This document shows positions 36,937-46,112 of a stretch of DNA of 64,000 bases, piece by piece (within the stretch, counting starts at the first letter, position 1; every line of letters begins with the position of its first letter). The position numbers and the translations under genes are program-made. The notes under the pieces were generated by a model. The model searched no databases and had not been told where the DNA came from. It saw only the letters and a program-made list of their open reading frames with translations. The DNA is taken from NCBI RefSeq assembly GCF_001421785.1, contig NZ_LMLB01000001.1, positions 1,655,826 to 1,719,825 on the forward strand, written 5' to 3'. This DNA comes from Sphingomonas sp. Leaf33. Its GTDB lineage: Bacteria > Pseudomonadota > Alphaproteobacteria > Sphingomonadales > Sphingomonadaceae.

Positions 36937-38082
36937 TTACAGCCTTGGTACGCGAACGGTGGCGACCGCCTGGGCGGCGATGCCTTCGCCGCGGCCGGTG
37001 AAGCCGAGGCGTTCGGTGGTGGTCGCCTTCACGCTTACCTGGCTGGCGTCCAACCGCAAGATGTCGGCGATACGCATACGAATGGGCTCGCGGTGCGGGC
37101 CGATCCTGGGCGCTTCGCAGATGATCGTCAGGTCGATGAAATCGATGATCCCGCCGCGTGCAGCGACCAGCGAGGCGGCGTGGGCGAGGAATTGGTCCGA
37201 CGCGGCGCCTTTCCACTGCGGGTCGCTGGGCGGAAAATGGCTGCCGATGTCGCCCGCCGCGATCGTGCCGAGCAGCGCGTCTGTGATGGCGTGAAGCGCC
37301 ACGTCGGCGTCGCTGTGTCCCGACAGCCCCTTGTCGTGCGGAATGCGCACGCCGCCAAGCCACAACTCCTCCCCCGCCTCCAGCCGGTGGACGTCATAGC
37401 CGCTGGCGCTGCGCGAAATCATCACGGCGGCGTGGCGCGCCTCCGCCGCGGCGAAATCGGCCGGGTGCGTCACCTTTTCGAGCGTGGATTCGCCTTCGAC
37501 CGTCACGACCATTCCTCCATGCGCGCGCAGGACCTGCGCATCGTCTGTCGCCTCCCGGCCGGCAGGCCATGCCGCATGGGCGGCGCGGATCGCGTCGAGC
37601 CGGAACGCCTGCGGCGTCTGGACTCGCACGACGTTCGACCGCTCGATCGTATCCCCGAGTGCGGCGTCGGCCCGCGCGATCGTATCCGCAACGGGCAGGA
37701 CGGGGACCGCACCGGGGGCGTCGTCCAGCGCCGCGATCAGGCGGTCGATCACCGCTGCCGACAGGAAGGGGCGGGCGGCATCGTGGATGAGGACGCGGTC
37801 TGCCTTTTCGATGGCTGCGAGGCCGGCCAGGACCGACTCGCGGCGGGTCGCGCCGCCGGTGACGTGGCGCGCGTCGGCCAGGGCCTCGCGAAGGTCTGCG
37901 TCCTGGTCGCTGCCGATGACCACGATCACCTCGTCGATGGCGGGATGGGCCGACAGCGCGGCGTGGCTGTGCGCGATCATCGGCTTGCCGGCGAGTACGG
38001 CGAATTGCTTCGGCCGGTCGCCGCCCGCGCGCTCGCCCTTGCCGGCGGCGACGATGATGGCGGCGGTGCGGGGAGAGGGCAT
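36937..38082 (-). CDS. ispDF: bifunctional IspD/IspF enzyme
   Basis: Predicted 381-aa fusion catalysing two steps of the MEP isoprenoid pathway. Residues 1 to about 225 are IspD, the cytidylyltransferase (IIVAAGKGERAGGDRPKQF and RVLIHDAARPFLS). Residues about 226-381 are IspF, the 2,4-cyclodiphosphate synthase, with metal ligands in SGYDVHRLEAGE and HSDADVALHAITDALLG. The fusion is common in alphaproteobacteria. It is the first gene of an operon with the secreted hypothetical protein and the CinA-type gene. Confidence 0.97.
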   Translation of the reverse strand: MPSPRTAAIIVAAGKGERAGGDRPKQFAVLAGKPMIAHSHAALSAHPAIDEVIVVIGSDQDADLREALADARHVTGGATRRESVLAGLAAIEKADRVLIHDAARPFLSAAVIDRLIAALDDAPGAVPVLPVADTIARADAALGDTIERSNVVRVQTPQAFRLDAIRAAHAAWPAGREATDDAQVLRAHGGMVVTVEGESTLEKVTHPADFAAAEARHAAVMISRSASGYDVHRLEAGEELWLGGVRIPHDKGLSGHSDADVALHAITDALLGTIAAGDIGSHFPPSDPQWKGAASDQFLAHAASLVAARGGIIDFIDLTIICEAPRIGPHREPIRMRIADILRLDASQVSVKATTTERLGFTGRGEGIAAQAVATVRVPRL

Positions 38083-38100
38083 GGCAGACCTTGAATAAAG

Positions 38101-38197
38101 CCGTTCGCCCTGAGCTTGTCGAAGGGCCGTTCTTCGGTACGCCTGCCGACAGCTTGCGGCGCGAAGGACGGTGCGTCGACAAGCTCGGCACGAACGG
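38101..38197. repeat. inverted repeat, class B, diverged copy
   Basis: Arms 38101-38129 and 38169-38197 are inverted copies of 29 bases with about five mismatches. They belong to the same family as the copy at 32871-32967, with core GAGCTTGTCGA. It separates the divergent ispDF and dusB genes, so promoters for both must lie in or beside it. Confidence 0.75.
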
Positions 38198-38296
38198 GGT
38201 GTTTCAGCGGCTCCCTACCGTGTCGCCACAGCGCCCGCCAGCCTTGCCGCACGCCCCTCTTTCCGCTATGCGCTGCCTAAATTTCAGGCACACATC

Positions 38297-39292
38297 ATGC
38301 GCATCAAACCGATCGACATCGGTCCGGTCCGGATCGACACGCCCGTATTGCTGGCGCCCATGACGGGCGTCACCGACCTGCCGTTTCGCCGCGTCGTGCG
38401 TGGCTATGGCTCGGGCCTCAACGTCACCGAGATGGTGGCGAGCCAGGCGGCGATCCGCGAGACGCGCCAGAGCCTGCAGAAATTTGCGTGGGATCCGATC
38501 GAGGACCCGGTGTCGATGCAGCTCGTCGGCTGTACGCCCTACGAGATGGGCGAGGCGGCCAGGCTCAGCGAAGACCGCGGCGCGGCGATCGTCGACATCA
38601 ACATGGGCTGCCCGGTGCGCAAGGTGACGAACGGCGATGCCGGGTCGGCGCTGATGCGCGACCTGCCGCTCGCGACCGAGCTGATCAAGGCAGTGGTCGG
38701 CGCGGTGAAAGTGCCGGTGACGCTGAAGATGCGGATGGGCTGGGACCACGCCAGCCTGAACGCGCCCGAACTGTCGCGGATCGCGCAAGACCTGGGCGTG
38801 AAACTGATCACCGTCCACGGCCGGACCCGTAACCAGATGTACAAGGGCTCGGCGGACTGGGCGTTTGTCCGCACTGTGAAAGAGGCGGTCAGCCTGCCCG
38901 TCATCGTCAACGGCGATATCTGCTCGCCCGAGGACGCGCATATGGCGCTCGACCAGTCGGGTGCCGACGGGGTGATGATCGGCCGAGGTGCGTACGGCAA
39001 GCCGTGGCTGTTGCGGCAGGTCATGGATTCGCTCGAAGGGCGCGATCCGCAGCCCGACCCGTCGCTCGACGAACAATATCGCCTGATCGTCGCGCATTAC
39101 GACGACATGCTGTCGCTCTACGGCGAGCACACCGGCGTCGCGATGGCGCGCAAGCACCTCGGCTGGTACACCCGCGGGCTCCACGGATCGGCCGAGTTCC
39201 GCAATATCGTCAACAAGGTGCCGGACGGCGCGACGGTGAAGGCGATGCTGGCAGAGTTCTACGCCCCCTGGACGAACCGCGCCGCCGCGTGA
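38297..39292 (+). CDS. dusB: tRNA-dihydrouridine synthase DusB
   Basis: Predicted 331-aa flavoenzyme that reduces uridines in tRNA to dihydrouridine. FMN-binding start is [17 protein letters not shown]. The catalytic Cys is C105 in [30 protein letters not shown]-like end ([15 protein letters not shown]) is present. It is the first gene of the dusB-ntrB-ntrC-ntrY-ntrX-hfq-hflX arrangement (nifR3 position in older work). The stop overlaps the ntrB start (GTGA). ATG 38297. Confidence 0.96.
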   Translation: MRIKPIDIGPVRIDTPVLLAPMTGVTDLPFRRVVRGYGSGLNVTEMVASQAAIRETRQSLQKFAWDPIEDPVSMQLVGCTPYEMGEAARLSEDRGAAIVDINMGCPVRKVTNGDAGSALMRDLPLATELIKAVVGAVKVPVTLKMRMGWDHASLNAPELSRIAQDLGVKLITVHGRTRNQMYKGSADWAFVRTVKEAVSLPVIVNGDICSPEDAHMALDQSGADGVMIGRGAYGKPWLLRQVMDSLEGRDPQPDPSLDEQYRLIVAHYDDMLSLYGEHTGVAMARKHLGWYTRGLHGSAEFRNIVNKVPDGATVKAMLAEFYAPWTNRAAA

Positions 39293-40341
39293 CTCCGCCC
39301 GACCTGCCCGGCTTCGACGAACTCTTCGCCGCGATGCCGGTGGCGATGCTCCTGGTCGATCCGGCGGGGCGCATCGCGCTTGCCAATGCGGCGGGAGAGA
39401 CGCTGCTCAACATCTCAGAACGCGCGATGAAGGGGCAGGAGGTCGATGCCTTCGTCCGCTTCGACACGGGCTTTGCCGATCGTCGCAAGGGGCGCACCTT
39501 TGCCGCCTATGATGTCGAGATCGGCCTGGGCCGGATCGGGCGGGTCCGCGCCGACCTGATCGAGTGTGACGTGCCGGAACGCCCCGGCTGGACCATCGTC
39601 ACGCTGCGCACGACGCCCGGTGGCCGTGCGCCCGACCGGCACGCCGGCGCGCGCGCGGCGATCGGCGCGGCGTCGATGCTGGCGCACGAGATCAAGAACC
39701 CGCTGTCGGGCATCCGCGGCGCCGCGCAACTGCTGGGCGATGGCGGCGGATCGCAGGCGCTGACATCGCTCATCACCACCGAAGTCGACCGCATCACCGC
39801 GCTGATCGACGGGATGCAGAATTTCACCGACACGCGACCGCTGCGGCTGGAGGCGCACAACGTCTATCCGCTGCTGGACCACATCCGCGAAGTCGCGCGT
39901 GCCGGGTTCGCTCGCGACGTGACGATCGACGAACGGTTCGACCCGTCGTTGCCGCCGGCTCTCGTCGATCCGGGGGCGCTGACGCAGGTGCTGCTCAACC
40001 TGGTCAAGAACGCGGCCGAGGCACTGGAGGGCGTGGCCGATCGCCGCATGCTGCTCGCCACCGCCTATCGCCACGGCATGGCGGCCAGCGCCGCGCCGGG
40101 CCTGCCGCGCGTGCCGCTGCCGATCGAGATCAGCGTGATCGATACCGGGCCTGGCGCGCCCGCCGACATCGCCGAACATCTGTTCGAGCCGTTCGTGTCG
40201 GGCAAGGCGGAGGGGCAGGGACTGGGGCTGCCGCTGGTCGCCAAGCTGGTCCGCGACATGGGCGGGATCGTCACCTATGCGCGCGAAGGCGATCCGCGGC
40301 GGACGGTATTCCGCCTGCTGCTGCAAAGGGCAAGGGCATGA
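39289..40341 (+). CDS. ntrB: nitrogen regulation sensor kinase NtrB
   Basis: Predicted 350-aa cytosolic histidine kinase controlling NtrC, normally in response to GlnB/PII. It has a PAS domain (about 10-105: [20 protein letters not shown]), the phospho-accepting H133 in [19 protein letters not shown], and an HATPase domain with [10 protein letters not shown] and [12 protein letters not shown]. The GTG at 39289 overlaps the dusB stop (GTGA). The stop overlaps the ntrC start (ATGA). Confidence 0.95.
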   Translation: MTPPDLPGFDELFAAMPVAMLLVDPAGRIALANAAGETLLNISERAMKGQEVDAFVRFDTGFADRRKGRTFAAYDVEIGLGRIGRVRADLIECDVPERPGWTIVTLRTTPGGRAPDRHAGARAAIGAASMLAHEIKNPLSGIRGAAQLLGDGGGSQALTSLITTEVDRITALIDGMQNFTDTRPLRLEAHNVYPLLDHIREVARAGFARDVTIDERFDPSLPPALVDPGALTQVLLNLVKNAAEALEGVADRRMLLATAYRHGMAASAAPGLPRVPLPIEISVIDTGPGAPADIAEHLFEPFVSGKAEGQGLGLPLVAKLVRDMGGIVTYAREGDPRRTVFRLLLQRARA

Positions 40342-41795
40342 CGGCTGTCGGACGCATTCTGGTCGTCGACGACGATTCCGCGATCCGCACGGTCGTGGCC
40401 GAGGCCCTGCGGCGCAAGGGGCATGACGTGACCACCGTGGCGACGCTGGGCGATGCGCGCGAGGCGCTGCGCAAGGCGCTGCCCGACGTGCTGGTCACCG
40501 ACGTCGTACTGCCCGACGGCGACGGCATCGACATGGTGCCGCAGATATTGGCCGATCATCCCGCGCTGCCGATCATTGTCCTGTCGGCACGCAACACGCT
40601 GTCGACCGCGGTCCGCGCAACCGAGGCGGGGGCATTCGACTATCTGCCAAAGCCCTTCGATCTGGACGTGCTGGCGCAGGCGGTGGCGGGGGGGCTGGCG
40701 CGTGCGCGACGTGAGGGCGGCGCGGTCGTACAGGTCGATGACGACACGCTGCCGCTGATCGGCCGGTCGCCCGCGATGCAGGGTGTGTACCGCGTCATCG
40801 CGCGCGTCGTGTCGAACGACCTGACCGTCCTCGTCTCGGGCGAATCCGGGACGGGCAAGGAACTGGTGGCGCGCGCGATCCATGACCTGGGCGCGCGCCG
40901 GGCGGCACCGTTCGTCGCGCTCAACATGGCGGCGATCCCGCGCGAGCTGATCGAGGCCGAGCTGTTCGGGCACGAACGCGGCGCCTTCACCGGCGCGGCG
41001 GCCCGCGTCGCCGGCAAGTTCGAGCAGGCGGCGGGCGGGACGCTGTTCCTGGACGAGATCGGCGACATGCCGATGGACGCGCAGACCCGGTTGCTGCGCG
41101 TGCTCCAGTCGGGGGAGTTCACGACGGTCGGCGGATCGCGCACCATCCGCGCCGACGTGCGGATCGTCGCCGCGACCAACAAGGACCTGGCCGCGCAGGT
41201 CGCGTCGGGCAGCTTCCGCGAAGACCTGTTCTACCGATTGAACGTCGTGCCCGTGATGCTGCCGGCGTTGCGCGAGCGTCGACAGGACATCGCGCTGCTC
41301 GCGCGCCATTTCCTCGACCGTGCGGCCGAGGATGGGCTGCCGCGCAAGCGGATCGACGACGCAGCCGTCGCGCTGCTCGAAGCGCATGGCTGGCCGGGCA
41401 ATGTCCGCGAGCTGGAAAACCTGATGCGCCGCCTGGCCGCGCTCAGCCGCGACGAATGGATCGGCAGTGCCGATATCCTCGACATGCTCGATGGTCGCAG
41501 CGGCGATGCGGCGGGCGCGAGGACCGCGGACCTGAAGGCGGCGGTCCTGGCGCGGCTGAGTGCGATCGAGAGCGAGCGGGCCGGCGCGCTGGACGACGGC
41601 ACGCTGTATGACCGCATCATCGCCGAAGTCGAACGCCCGCTCATCATCGCCATGCTCGACCGGCACGGCGGCAACCAGTTGCGCGCGGCGCGGGCGATGG
41701 GGATCAACCGCAACACGCTGCGCAAGCGGCTGGACGAACTGGCGATCGACGTGCCCGAGACGCGCCGCGCGATCCGCGCGAGGGAGGACGGCTGA
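40338..41795 (+). CDS. ntrC: nitrogen regulation response regulator NtrC
   Basis: Predicted 485-aa sigma-54 activator. The receiver domain has D55 in VLVTDVVLPDGDGID. The AAA+ domain has Walker A GESGTGKE (168-175) and the sigma-54 contact motif GAFTGA (215-220), followed by GGTLFLDEIGDMPMDAQTRLL. The C-terminal Fis-type DNA-binding helix contains AARAMGINRNTLRKRLDEL. All elements of a working sigma-54 activator are present. Coupled to ntrB by ATGA and followed after 58 bp by ntrY. Confidence 0.97.
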   Translation: MTAVGRILVVDDDSAIRTVVAEALRRKGHDVTTVATLGDAREALRKALPDVLVTDVVLPDGDGIDMVPQILADHPALPIIVLSARNTLSTAVRATEAGAFDYLPKPFDLDVLAQAVAGGLARARREGGAVVQVDDDTLPLIGRSPAMQGVYRVIARVVSNDLTVLVSGESGTGKELVARAIHDLGARRAAPFVALNMAAIPRELIEAELFGHERGAFTGAAARVAGKFEQAAGGTLFLDEIGDMPMDAQTRLLRVLQSGEFTTVGGSRTIRADVRIVAATNKDLAAQVASGSFREDLFYRLNVVPVMLPALRERRQDIALLARHFLDRAAEDGLPRKRIDDAAVALLEAHGWPGNVRELENLMRRLAALSRDEWIGSADILDMLDGRSGDAAGARTADLKAAVLARLSAIESERAGALDDGTLYDRIIAEVERPLIIAMLDRHGGNQLRAARAMGINRNTLRKRLDELAIDVPETRRAIRAREDG

Positions 41796-41853
41796 CACGC
41801 TCGATGCAAAATATGTGTTTTCTCGGCAACACCGAGCGTGTAGTCGCGCAACG

Positions 41854-44097
41854 ATGATGGTTGCGGCGGTCCCGATCGACGAACCCGAAGCGCCCGTCCG
41901 GCGCTTCGCCGTCACACCCGCCATCGAATTCGCCGTCATCGCCGTCATGATCGCAGTGGCCGTCGCCAGCTGGCGGATCATCGCGGCGACCGGCGCCTCC
42001 AAATCGCTGTTCAGCCCGACGATGGCGGCCGCGATGCTGACCGCCAACCTGATTCCGGCGGTCATGCTGATCGTGCTGATCGGCCGCCGTATCGCCATCC
42101 GCCGCGCCTCGCGCGCGCAGATCGCGGGCAAGGGCCGCCTGCACGTTCGGCTGGTCGCTGTCTTCTCGCTGATGGCCAGCATCCCGATCGTACTGACCGT
42201 CGTTGCGGCATCGGTGATGTTCCAGTCGGGCGTCCAGCTCTGGGGCTCGGAGCGCGCGGTGGGCGCCTTCAACAGCACGCTGGCGCTGGCGAAACAGGGG
42301 CAGGATGTCGTCGTCGAACGCTGGACCGACGAGGCGCTGCAGATGTCGCAGGATATCCGCCGGTTCTACCCGACGATCCCAGGCAATTCGTCGGCGTTCC
42401 AGCAGTTCATTCTGCAACAGACTTTGTATCGCAACCTGTTCCATTCGCTGCTGTTCCGCGTCACCGACGGTAACCAGATCGAGCAGATCTACGGCTATGA
42501 AGTGCCGCCGGCCGCGGTCTTCGCCCAACAGGTCAACGGACAGGCGCTGAACGTCCTGCGCGACAAGGACCGCTTCATCGATTTCGACAGCCGGCTGGTA
42601 TGGGTGGTCACGCCGGTCGACCGGTCGCGCAACATCTTCCTGTACGTCGCGACGCCGAACAACGTCGACTTCCTGAACAAGCAGAGCAAGGACGCCGTCG
42701 ATCTGCTGTCCGACTACACCCTGCTCCAGTCGCGCGCGCGGCTGTTACAGTTGCAATTCAACGCCGCGCTGTTCGGGGTCGCATTGCTGATCGTCGCGCT
42801 GGCGACGTGGATCGCGCTGGCCGTCGCCGACCGTCTCGTGCGGCCGATCGACGAACTGGTCAACGCCGCGGAAAAGGTGGCCGGCGGCGATCTGTCGACG
42901 CGCGTGCCGACCGGGCCGATCGCGGATGAGGTCGGCGCCTTGGGCGATGCGTTCAACCGCATGACCGGGCGCCTGCAAGCCCAGACGAGCGCGCTGGTCG
43001 AGGCGAATGCCGAATCCGAAAGCCGCCGCGCGCTGATCGAGGCGGTGATGTCGGGCGTGACCGCGGGCGTCGTCGCGGTGGGGGACGAACGCACGATCCG
43101 CCTGGTCAACAGTTCCGCCCTCGCGCTCATCGCGCCCGGTGCGGCCGTCGTCGGCAAGCCGCTCGCGACGATCTCGCCCGAACTTGACGCGTTGCTGACC
43201 GGCGGCGCGCGCGAAGGCGTGGTGCAGGTCAACGCCAGCGGTGAAGCGCGTACCCTGGCAGTCAAGATCACGCGCGACGACGACGGTAACGTCCTGACCT
43301 TCGACGACATCACCCAGCAGCTGATCGACCAGCGCCGCGCGGCCTGGTCCGACGTGGCGCGCCGCATCGCGCACGAGATCAAGAACCCGCTGACCCCGAT
43401 CCAGCTCGCAGCCGAACGTCTCCAGCGGCGCTACGGCAAGCTCGCGCCAGAAGGCGACACGACCTTCGGCCGGCTCACCGACACGATCGTCCGGCAGGTC
43501 GGCGACCTGCGGCGGATGGTCGATGAATTCTCGTCGTTCGCGCGAATGCCCAAGCCCGTGTTCCGCGAGGAATCGCTGGTCGACCTCGCCCGCCAGGCGG
43601 TTTTCCTACACGAGGTCGCGCATCCCGCGATCCGCTTCGCGCTGATCTACCAGGACCCGGCACCCGTCCTCGTCTGCGACCGCCGCCAGATCGGCCAGGC
43701 GCTGACCAACCTGGTCAAGAACGCGGTCGAGGCGATCGAGGCGCGGACGGGCGACGACGGGGCCGTCGGCGAGATCACGCTGGCACTAACCGGCGGGCGC
43801 AGCGTCGGCGTACAGATCGCCGACAACGGCATCGGCCTGCCGGTCGAACGTGACCGCATCGTCGAGCCGTATATGACCACCCGTGCCCGCGGCACCGGTC
43901 TCGGCCTCGCCATCGTCAAGAAGATCGTCGAGGAGCATTTCGGCACGATGCACTTCACCGATCGCCCTGGCGGCGGGACCGTGGTGACGCTGGCATTCGA
44001 TGCCGCGACCCTCTCGACCCTGGCCGACCCGCACGCGCCCGACGACGCCTCCGACCCCAGCCCCGCCATGTTGACCCGAAATCGGAATTCCCAATGA
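41854..44097 (+). CDS. ntrY: NtrY-type sensor histidine kinase
   Basis: Predicted 747-aa membrane kinase. Three N-terminal transmembrane helices and one further helix (about 300-325: FNAALFGVALLIVALATWIA) bracket a periplasmic sensor. A HAMP segment (RLVRPIDELVNAAEKVAGGDL), a PAS region, H507 in [20 protein letters not shown] and HATPase motifs (NLVKNAVEAIEA, GTGLGLAIVKKI) follow. The start ATG 41854 is the first of two consecutive Met codons, and I see no strong ribosome binding site. The stop overlaps ntrX (ATGA). Confidence 0.95.
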   Translation: MMVAAVPIDEPEAPVRRFAVTPAIEFAVIAVMIAVAVASWRIIAATGASKSLFSPTMAAAMLTANLIPAVMLIVLIGRRIAIRRASRAQIAGKGRLHVRLVAVFSLMASIPIVLTVVAASVMFQSGVQLWGSERAVGAFNSTLALAKQGQDVVVERWTDEALQMSQDIRRFYPTIPGNSSAFQQFILQQTLYRNLFHSLLFRVTDGNQIEQIYGYEVPPAAVFAQQVNGQALNVLRDKDRFIDFDSRLVWVVTPVDRSRNIFLYVATPNNVDFLNKQSKDAVDLLSDYTLLQSRARLLQLQFNAALFGVALLIVALATWIALAVADRLVRPIDELVNAAEKVAGGDLSTRVPTGPIADEVGALGDAFNRMTGRLQAQTSALVEANAESESRRALIEAVMSGVTAGVVAVGDERTIRLVNSSALALIAPGAAVVGKPLATISPELDALLTGGAREGVVQVNASGEARTLAVKITRDDDGNVLTFDDITQQLIDQRRAAWSDVARRIAHEIKNPLTPIQLAAERLQRRYGKLAPEGDTTFGRLTDTIVRQVGDLRRMVDEFSSFARMPKPVFREESLVDLARQAVFLHEVAHPAIRFALIYQDPAPVLVCDRRQIGQALTNLVKNAVEAIEARTGDDGAVGEITLALTGGRSVGVQIADNGIGLPVERDRIVEPYMTTRARGTGLGLAIVKKIVEEHFGTMHFTDRPGGGTVVTLAFDAATLSTLADPHAPDDASDPSPAMLTRNRNSQ

Positions 44098-45467
44098 GCA
44101 TCGACATCCTCGTGGTCGACGACGAATACGACATCCGCGAACTGGTCGCGGGCGTGCTGGAGGACGAGGGGTATGACACCCGCCTGGCCGCCGACAGCGA
44201 CGCCGCGCTGGAGGCGATCGCGACGCGCCGGCCGAGCCTGGTGCTGCTCGACGTCTGGCTGCAGGGATCGCGCCTCGACGGGCTGGACCTGCTCGACGAG
44301 ATCAAGCGGCGCGACCCGTCGATCCCCGTGCTGGTGATTTCCGGGCACGGCAACATCGATACGGCGGTCGCCGCCATCCGCCGCGGCGCGTCGGACTTCA
44401 TCGAAAAGCCGTTCGAGGCCGAACGCCTGCTGCTGCTGGTCGAACGCGCGACCGAAACCGAACGCCTCCGTCGCGAAATCGCGTCGCTGCGGGCGTCGGC
44501 CGGGCGCGAGGACGACCTGACCGGCAGTTCGGCATCGATCAACGGCGTCCGCGCGACGTTGAAGCGGGTCGCCTCGACCGGCAGCCGCGTGCTGATTTCG
44601 GGGAGTGCCGGCGTCGGCAAAGAAGTCGCCGCGCGACTGCTCCACGGTTGGTCGGGCCGCGCCAATGCGCCGTTCGTCATCGTCAGCGCTGCGCGGATGA
44701 CGCCGGAGCGCGTCGAGGAGGAATTGTTCGGGGTGGAGGAGGGCGGCGACCTCGTCCGGCCCGGCCTGCTCGAACAGGCGCACGGGGGGACGTTGTTCCT
44801 GGACGAGATCGCCGATATGCCGATCGCGACCCAGGCGCGCATCCTGCGCGTGCTGACCGACCAGAGCTTCACCCGTGTCGGCGGCACCCGCGTGGTCAAG
44901 GTCGACGTGCGAGTCGTCTCCGCGACCGCGCGCGACCTCCAGAATGAAATCGCCGAGGGGCGGTTTCGCGAAGACCTCTACTACCGCCTGAACGTCGTGC
45001 CGGTCGTCATTCCGTCGCTGGCCGAGCGGCGCGAGGACATCCCGCCGCTGGTCGATCATTTCGTCGCGCATTACGCCTCCGAACGCCGCGTGCCGACGCC
45101 TGAGGTCGCCGCCGACGCGATGGTCGCGCTCCAGAGCTACGAATGGCCGGGCAACGTCCGGCAGCTGCGCAATGTCGTCGAGCGCACGATCATCCTGGCG
45201 CCGGGCAATCGCATCGGCCGCATCGACCTCGACCTCCTGCCCCCCGAGGTGCTCGGCCGGTCGGATGGGGAGGGCGGCGGATCGGCGGCGATCATGGGCG
45301 CGCCGCTTCGCGAGGCCCGTGAAAGCTTCGAGCGCGAATATCTGCGTATCCAGATCCGCCGCTTTTCCGGCAACATCAGTCGCACGGCGAGCTTCATCGG
45401 GATGGAGCGATCCGCGCTTCACCGGAAGCTGAAGCTGCTGGGAATTACCGAAACGCGCGACGATTGA
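44094..45467 (+). CDS. ntrX: NtrX-type response regulator lacking GAFTGA
   Basis: Predicted 457-aa regulator with receiver (D53 in LVLLDVWLQGS), AAA+ domain and Fis-type helix (GNISRTASFIGMERSALHRKL). Walker A is GSAGVGKE (170-177) and Walker B is GGTLFLDEIADMP. The region where NtrC has GAFTGA is GVEEGGDLVRPG (213-224), so the sigma-54 contact motif is missing. This suggests it acts on transcription in another way than a standard sigma-54 activator. Coupled to ntrY by ATGA. Confidence 0.94.
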   Translation: MSIDILVVDDEYDIRELVAGVLEDEGYDTRLAADSDAALEAIATRRPSLVLLDVWLQGSRLDGLDLLDEIKRRDPSIPVLVISGHGNIDTAVAAIRRGASDFIEKPFEAERLLLLVERATETERLRREIASLRASAGREDDLTGSSASINGVRATLKRVASTGSRVLISGSAGVGKEVAARLLHGWSGRANAPFVIVSAARMTPERVEEELFGVEEGGDLVRPGLLEQAHGGTLFLDEIADMPIATQARILRVLTDQSFTRVGGTRVVKVDVRVVSATARDLQNEIAEGRFREDLYYRLNVVPVVIPSLAERREDIPPLVDHFVAHYASERRVPTPEVAADAMVALQSYEWPGNVRQLRNVVERTIILAPGNRIGRIDLDLLPPEVLGRSDGEGGGSAAIMGAPLREARESFEREYLRIQIRRFSGNISRTASFIGMERSALHRKLKLLGITETRDD

Positions 45468-45623
45468 GTCGTGGCGCGCCGGTAGGGACGCGAGGTCGCA
45501 ACTGGACGCGGAACCCTGCGCTTCCTAGATTGTCCTTGCCGGGTGCCGAGGGGGTATCACGGAAACGACGCCGGTTGAGCGGCGCCCCGCGGGTAAATCC
45601 CGCCAAGACCAAGGACCAAGACG
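45468..45623. other. hfq upstream region
   Basis: These 156 bp between ntrX and hfq probably contain an hfq promoter, because the gap is much larger than the overlapping ntr genes. I see GC-rich short stems such as GGCGCCCCGCGGG, but no promoter pair that I would defend. Confidence 0.35.
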
Positions 45624-46112
45624 ATGGCCGACAAGCAGACTTCGCTCCAAGACCTGTTCCTCAACGCGCTTCGCAAGTCGAAGACCCCCGTGACGATGTT
45701 CCTGGTCAAGGGCGTGAAGCTTCAGGGCATCGTCACGTGGTTCGACAATTTTTCGGTCCTGCTGCGCCGCGATGGCCAGTCGCAGCTGATCTACAAGCAC
45801 GCCATTTCGACGATCATGCCGTCGGGTCCGCTCGACGTTGCCGGCATCGTCGAGACGATCGGTGAGGGCACGTCGAAGAACCCGGGCTTGCAGGAAATCT
45901 TTCTCAACGCGGTGCGCAAGCAGGAAGAGACCGTTACCATGTTCCTGGTCAACGGCGTGATGCTCCAGGGCGGAATCGCCGCCTTCGACCTGTTCTGCAT
46001 GTTGCTCCAGCGCGAGGGCATGGCCCAGCTGGTCTACAAGCACGCGGTATCGACGGTCCAGCCGGCCAATCCGTTGAACCTGGCCGACGAACAGGCGTCT
46101 GAAGACGCCTGA
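45624..46112 (+). CDS. hfq: Hfq with two tandem Sm modules
   Basis: Predicted 162-aa RNA chaperone, twice the usual Hfq core. Module 1 (about 7-68) has [12 protein letters not shown] and YKHAIS. Module 2 (about 88-149) has [12 protein letters not shown] and YKHAVS. Both keep the Sm2 motif with the conserved Lys-His, but Lys32 of module 1 (VKLQG) corresponds to Met113 in module 2 and rim basic residues are fewer there. The two-Sm form is known from Zymomonas. The stop overlaps hflX (TGATG). Ring stoichiometry is unknown from sequence. Confidence 0.96.
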   Translation: MADKQTSLQDLFLNALRKSKTPVTMFLVKGVKLQGIVTWFDNFSVLLRRDGQSQLIYKHAISTIMPSGPLDVAGIVETIGEGTSKNPGLQEIFLNAVRKQEETVTMFLVNGVMLQGGIAAFDLFCMLLQREGMAQLVYKHAVSTVQPANPLNLADEQASEDA

